A stretch of 7,946 nucleotides of DNA from an uncultured Saprospiraceae bacterium (GTDB taxonomy: Bacteria; Bacteroidota; Bacteroidia; Chitinophagales; Saprospiraceae). Both the position numbers and the translations under genes were made by a program. Every line of letters begins with the position of its first letter. Position 1 is the first letter of the stretch. Below the pieces are notes generated by a model. That model made no database searches, was not told where the DNA came from, and saw only the letters and a list, made by a program, of their open reading frames with translations. The stretch covers positions 1-7,946 of the forward strand of contig CALMIT010000514.1 of the NCBI GenBank assembly GCA_937864255.1, given 5' to 3'. Positions 6,481 to 7,946 of this stretch are shown here, piece by piece.

Positions 6481-7584
6481 TTAGAATAGTCGGGAAAAGC
6501 GTTCGTCATAGAGCGGCGCAAAGATAGTCCAATCATAACGCGCTACAAAATTTTGATAATCGGGGCCGGCGCGAAGTTCGTGAATATTCTGACAGGCAGC
6601 CTTTAATTTTTGAAAAAGATCGTCCGGATCGGTATAAAAATGCTTGTTTTTAAAAGCGGCGGGAATGTGTTCGGGGAAAGCCAGGCGCTCGGGCAGCAGC
6701 GGAAAACAATTGCAAAAAATGGCTTCGACGGCACTGATGCCGAAAAAATCCTGCCGGCTGGTCACTGGCAAAATATCGGCGTTCCAAAGCCAGTTGGCGT
6801 AATCTTCAAAACGCTTGGCAAAGCCAAAATGCAATATCCGTCCGGCAAGTTTCTTTTTTGCTTCTTCAAAAACCGGCGGCGTTTTCGCGTATGATTCACC
6901 CAGCACAATCAATTGAAAATCAACACTTTCATCTGCCAGTTTGAAAAGTATTTCAAAAAAAGTGTCGGGGTCTTTGTCATATTCCCAACGATGGTTCCAG
7001 AGTATTTTGGGCGGGCCAGCGGCGGCTTCATTTTGAAATTTTAAAAAACGGTTCAAGTCCAGTCCGAGCGGCAACACCTCGCTTTTTTGCGCTATTCGTT
7101 CCACATTAGTCAGTCCGTTTTGGTCGGGAAACATTTTCAAAAAATCCGGCAAAGCCGCCAAAAAAGCATCCCGGTGAAAAGCGGAATTAAAAAACACCCG
7201 GTCGGCAGCCAGCGCGGAAGTGTAATTGATAAAACCGTAATGATGGTCGCGTTGGAGCGATTTGTCGGGGTCGTCGGGCGACCAGGGATAGTTGATTTGA
7301 TTTTCGTGAAAATAAATTGCCGTCGGAATATCTGCTGTTTGTTTTCGCGTCAGCGACAAAAAAGTGGTCAAATCCAGCATATCCGTCGCCAAAATCAGGT
7401 CGGGTTTAAATGCAGCAGCGAGGAAATTTTCAGCCATCGCAACTGCCCCGCCGGCCATGCGCCATTTCCAATGCCTGCCAGACAAATTGAGAATATGGAC
7501 TTCGTGGCGGCTATGCTTTTGATAACCCTCCGCCCAGGCGCGGTGGCTGCCGGCAAAAAACGGTTCGAGCAGTAAAATTTTCAA
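6481..7584 (-). CDS. tRNA-queuosine alpha-mannosyltransferase-like glycosyltransferase (DUF3524)
   Basis: This 367-residue GT-B glycosyltransferase has the DUF3524 N-terminal domain of the GTDC1/QTMAN family. The animal member mannosylates queuosine at position 34 of tRNA-Asp; the role of bacterial homologues is less certain. Family signatures visible are the N-terminal KILLLEPFFAGSHRAW, GRHWKWRM (36-43), YFHENQINYPW (91-101) and NHRWEYDKDP (197-206). The C-terminal donor-binding segment is QDFFGISAVEAI (278-289), with the acidic residue E287 expected to contact the nucleotide-sugar ribose. The N-terminal Rossmann half is about 1-185 and the C-terminal half about 192-367. The start codon is TTG (7584-7582): conserved family residues begin immediately after it, and no ATG lies between it and the in-frame TGA at 7680-7678. 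It is the first gene of the operon with the hydrolase and Sua5. Only about a dozen bases separate it from the U-tract of the preceding terminator, so its own promoter is not obvious. Confidence 0.9.
   Translation of the reverse strand: MKILLLEPFFAGSHRAWAEGYQKHSRHEVHILNLSGRHWKWRMAGGAVAMAENFLAAAFKPDLILATDMLDLTTFLSLTRKQTADIPTAIYFHENQINYPWSPDDPDKSLQRDHHYGFINYTSALAADRVFFNSAFHRDAFLAALPDFLKMFPDQNGLTNVERIAQKSEVLPLGLDLNRFLKFQNEAAAGPPKILWNHRWEYDKDPDTFFEILFKLADESVDFQLIVLGESYAKTPPVFEEAKKKLAGRILHFGFAKRFEDYANWLWNADILPVTSRQDFFGISAVEAIFCNCFPLLPERLAFPEHIPAAFKNKHFYTDPDDLFQKLKAACQNIHELRAGPDYQNFVARYDWTIFAPLYDERFSRLF
7582..7584 (-). promoter_or_regulatory. TTG start codon of the glycosyltransferase gene
   Basis: The frame reads TTG AAA ATT TTA CTG, giving MKILL, which matches the usual N-terminus of this family. 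Upstream in frame, back to the TGA at 7680-7678, there is no ATG or GTG that would give a sensible extension, and the intervening codons run through the terminator. There is no Shine-Dalgarno motif. The rare start and terminator-proximal leader suggest low expression. Confidence 0.7.
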
Positions 7585-7596
7585 CGAAAAAGGTTT

Positions 7597-7647
7597 AAAA
7601 AAAACAACCCCGCGCCGTCCGTTCGGATTTGCTGCGGGGTTGTTTTT
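7597..7647 (-). terminator. Rho-independent terminator after the DUF1573 gene
   Basis: Read on the minus strand, a 14-bp perfect stem (AAAAACAACCCCGC at 7647-7634 pairing with GCGGGGTTGTTTTT at 7613-7600) encloses a 20-nt loop. The loop holds a small TCC/GGA sub-stem. The stem runs into a tract of eight consecutive T (7604-7597). This is a textbook intrinsic terminator beginning 26 bp past the TAA of the DUF1573 gene. It lies immediately before the glycosyltransferase start, so it separates the two units unless there is read-through. Confidence 0.9.
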
Positions 7648-7673
7648 GACGAAATTTTTTTGATAAAACCGAC

Positions 7674-7946
7674 TTACTCAGTAGGCGCTTTTACCTCGCC
7701 TTTGATAGTCAACAGGTGACTGCCATTCGTCTCGTTGGTAGTCAGCGTCACCGATTTTGTAAACATTCCGATGCGTTGCGTATCGTAACGAACCTCTATT
7801 TCACTGCTTTCACCCGGCATGATAGGCTCTTTCGGGTAGGTTGGTGCGGTTCATCCGCAAGAACCTTTTGCATCTTTGATGATGAGCGGTTCTGTGCCGG
7901 TGTTTTTGAATTTGAATTTGCGAAGCGGTTCGCCACCTTTTTCTAT
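7674..7946 (-). CDS. DUF1573 family protein, 3' part, interrupted by an in-frame TGA at a conserved Cys
   Basis: The gene enters from the right edge, so only its last 90 sense-or-stop positions are visible. The frame shows the DUF1573 pattern, an Ig/ASH-like beta-sandwich common in Bacteroidota secreted proteins: FKFKNTGTEPLIIKDAKGSC, then PTYPKEPIMPGESSEIEV, RYDTQRIGMFTKSVTL and LLTIKGEV, ending at TAA (7676-7674). In this family the segment after GSC normally reads GCT. Here it reads TGC GGA TGA ACC, so TGA at 7853-7851 replaces the second Cys codon by one base. After the TGA the frame stays intact for 58 codons with family-typical residues, and a strong terminator follows. The whole C-terminal half is therefore conserved despite the stop. 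Alternatives are a sequencing or assembly error, a recent nonsense mutation giving a pseudogene, or selenocysteine recoding. TGA acts as an ordinary stop for the Fic and Sua5 genes, so a changed genetic code is unlikely. Any signal peptide would be off-window. Confidence 0.8.

Noticed and set aside
7087..7575. A 162-codon open frame on the plus strand antisense to the glycosyltransferase gene.
   Set aside because: It lies wholly within the coding strand shadow of a gene with strong family motifs, and its translation shows no domain pattern.
7816..7850. Possible SECIS-like hairpin downstream of the DUF1573 TGA (ACCCG pairing with CGGGT).
   Set aside because: The stem is only 5 bp around a 16-nt loop and lacks the G at the start of a short apical loop expected for bacterial SECIS elements. 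Not listed as a feature.

Overview
The window looks like the chromosome of a member of the Bacteroidota, probably the Saprospiria/Chitinophagia side. The grounds are protein family resemblance (Bacteroidota-style pirin, M42 peptidase, DUF1573), a TTG / TAnnTTTG-like promoter ahead of the peptidase, and A-rich rather than Shine-Dalgarno leaders before most genes. The taxon is an inference. No rRNA, tRNA, CRISPR array, insertion sequence or phage gene is visible.

Layout. At 80-847 (+) lies a strongly AT-rich orphan gene, closed by a perfect 13-bp hairpin that also serves the 3' side of the convergent pirin gene (1655-897, -). Divergent from pirin, with 235 bp between them and a good promoter, is an M42 aminopeptidase (1891-2937, +). 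Its stop overlaps by 4 bp the stop of a small membrane protein gene (3269-2934, -). A 232-bp AT-rich intergenic region with a perfect 12-bp inverted repeat precedes a class II Fic AMP-transferase with a C-terminal winged helix (3502-4644, +). Convergent to it is a tightly packed minus-strand operon. In transcription order it encodes a tRNA-queuosine mannosyltransferase-like GT-B glycosyltransferase (7584-6481), an alpha/beta hydrolase (6464-5658) and a Sua5-type threonylcarbamoyl-AMP synthase (5635-4685). At the right edge is the 3' part of a DUF1573 gene (7946-7674, -), followed by a textbook intrinsic terminator.

How the genes fit together. Most are housekeeping genes. Two genes of the minus-strand operon belong to tRNA anticodon-loop modification families (position 34 for the queuosine family, position 37 for t6A). 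The Fic gene and the 5' orphan are AT-rich compared with their neighbours and look like accessory inserts. The Fic protein belongs to the self-inhibited class, so no separate antitoxin is needed and none is seen.

The observation most worth a second look is in the DUF1573 gene. An in-frame TGA sits exactly where the second cysteine of the conserved Cys-Gly-Cys motif is expected, and the frame continues intact for 58 codons to a normal TAA. It could be a sequencing error, a fresh nonsense mutation, or recoding to selenocysteine. The sequence alone does not decide, and I see no convincing SECIS element. No complete undescribed multi-gene system is evident. No geneless stretch exceeds about 235 bp.
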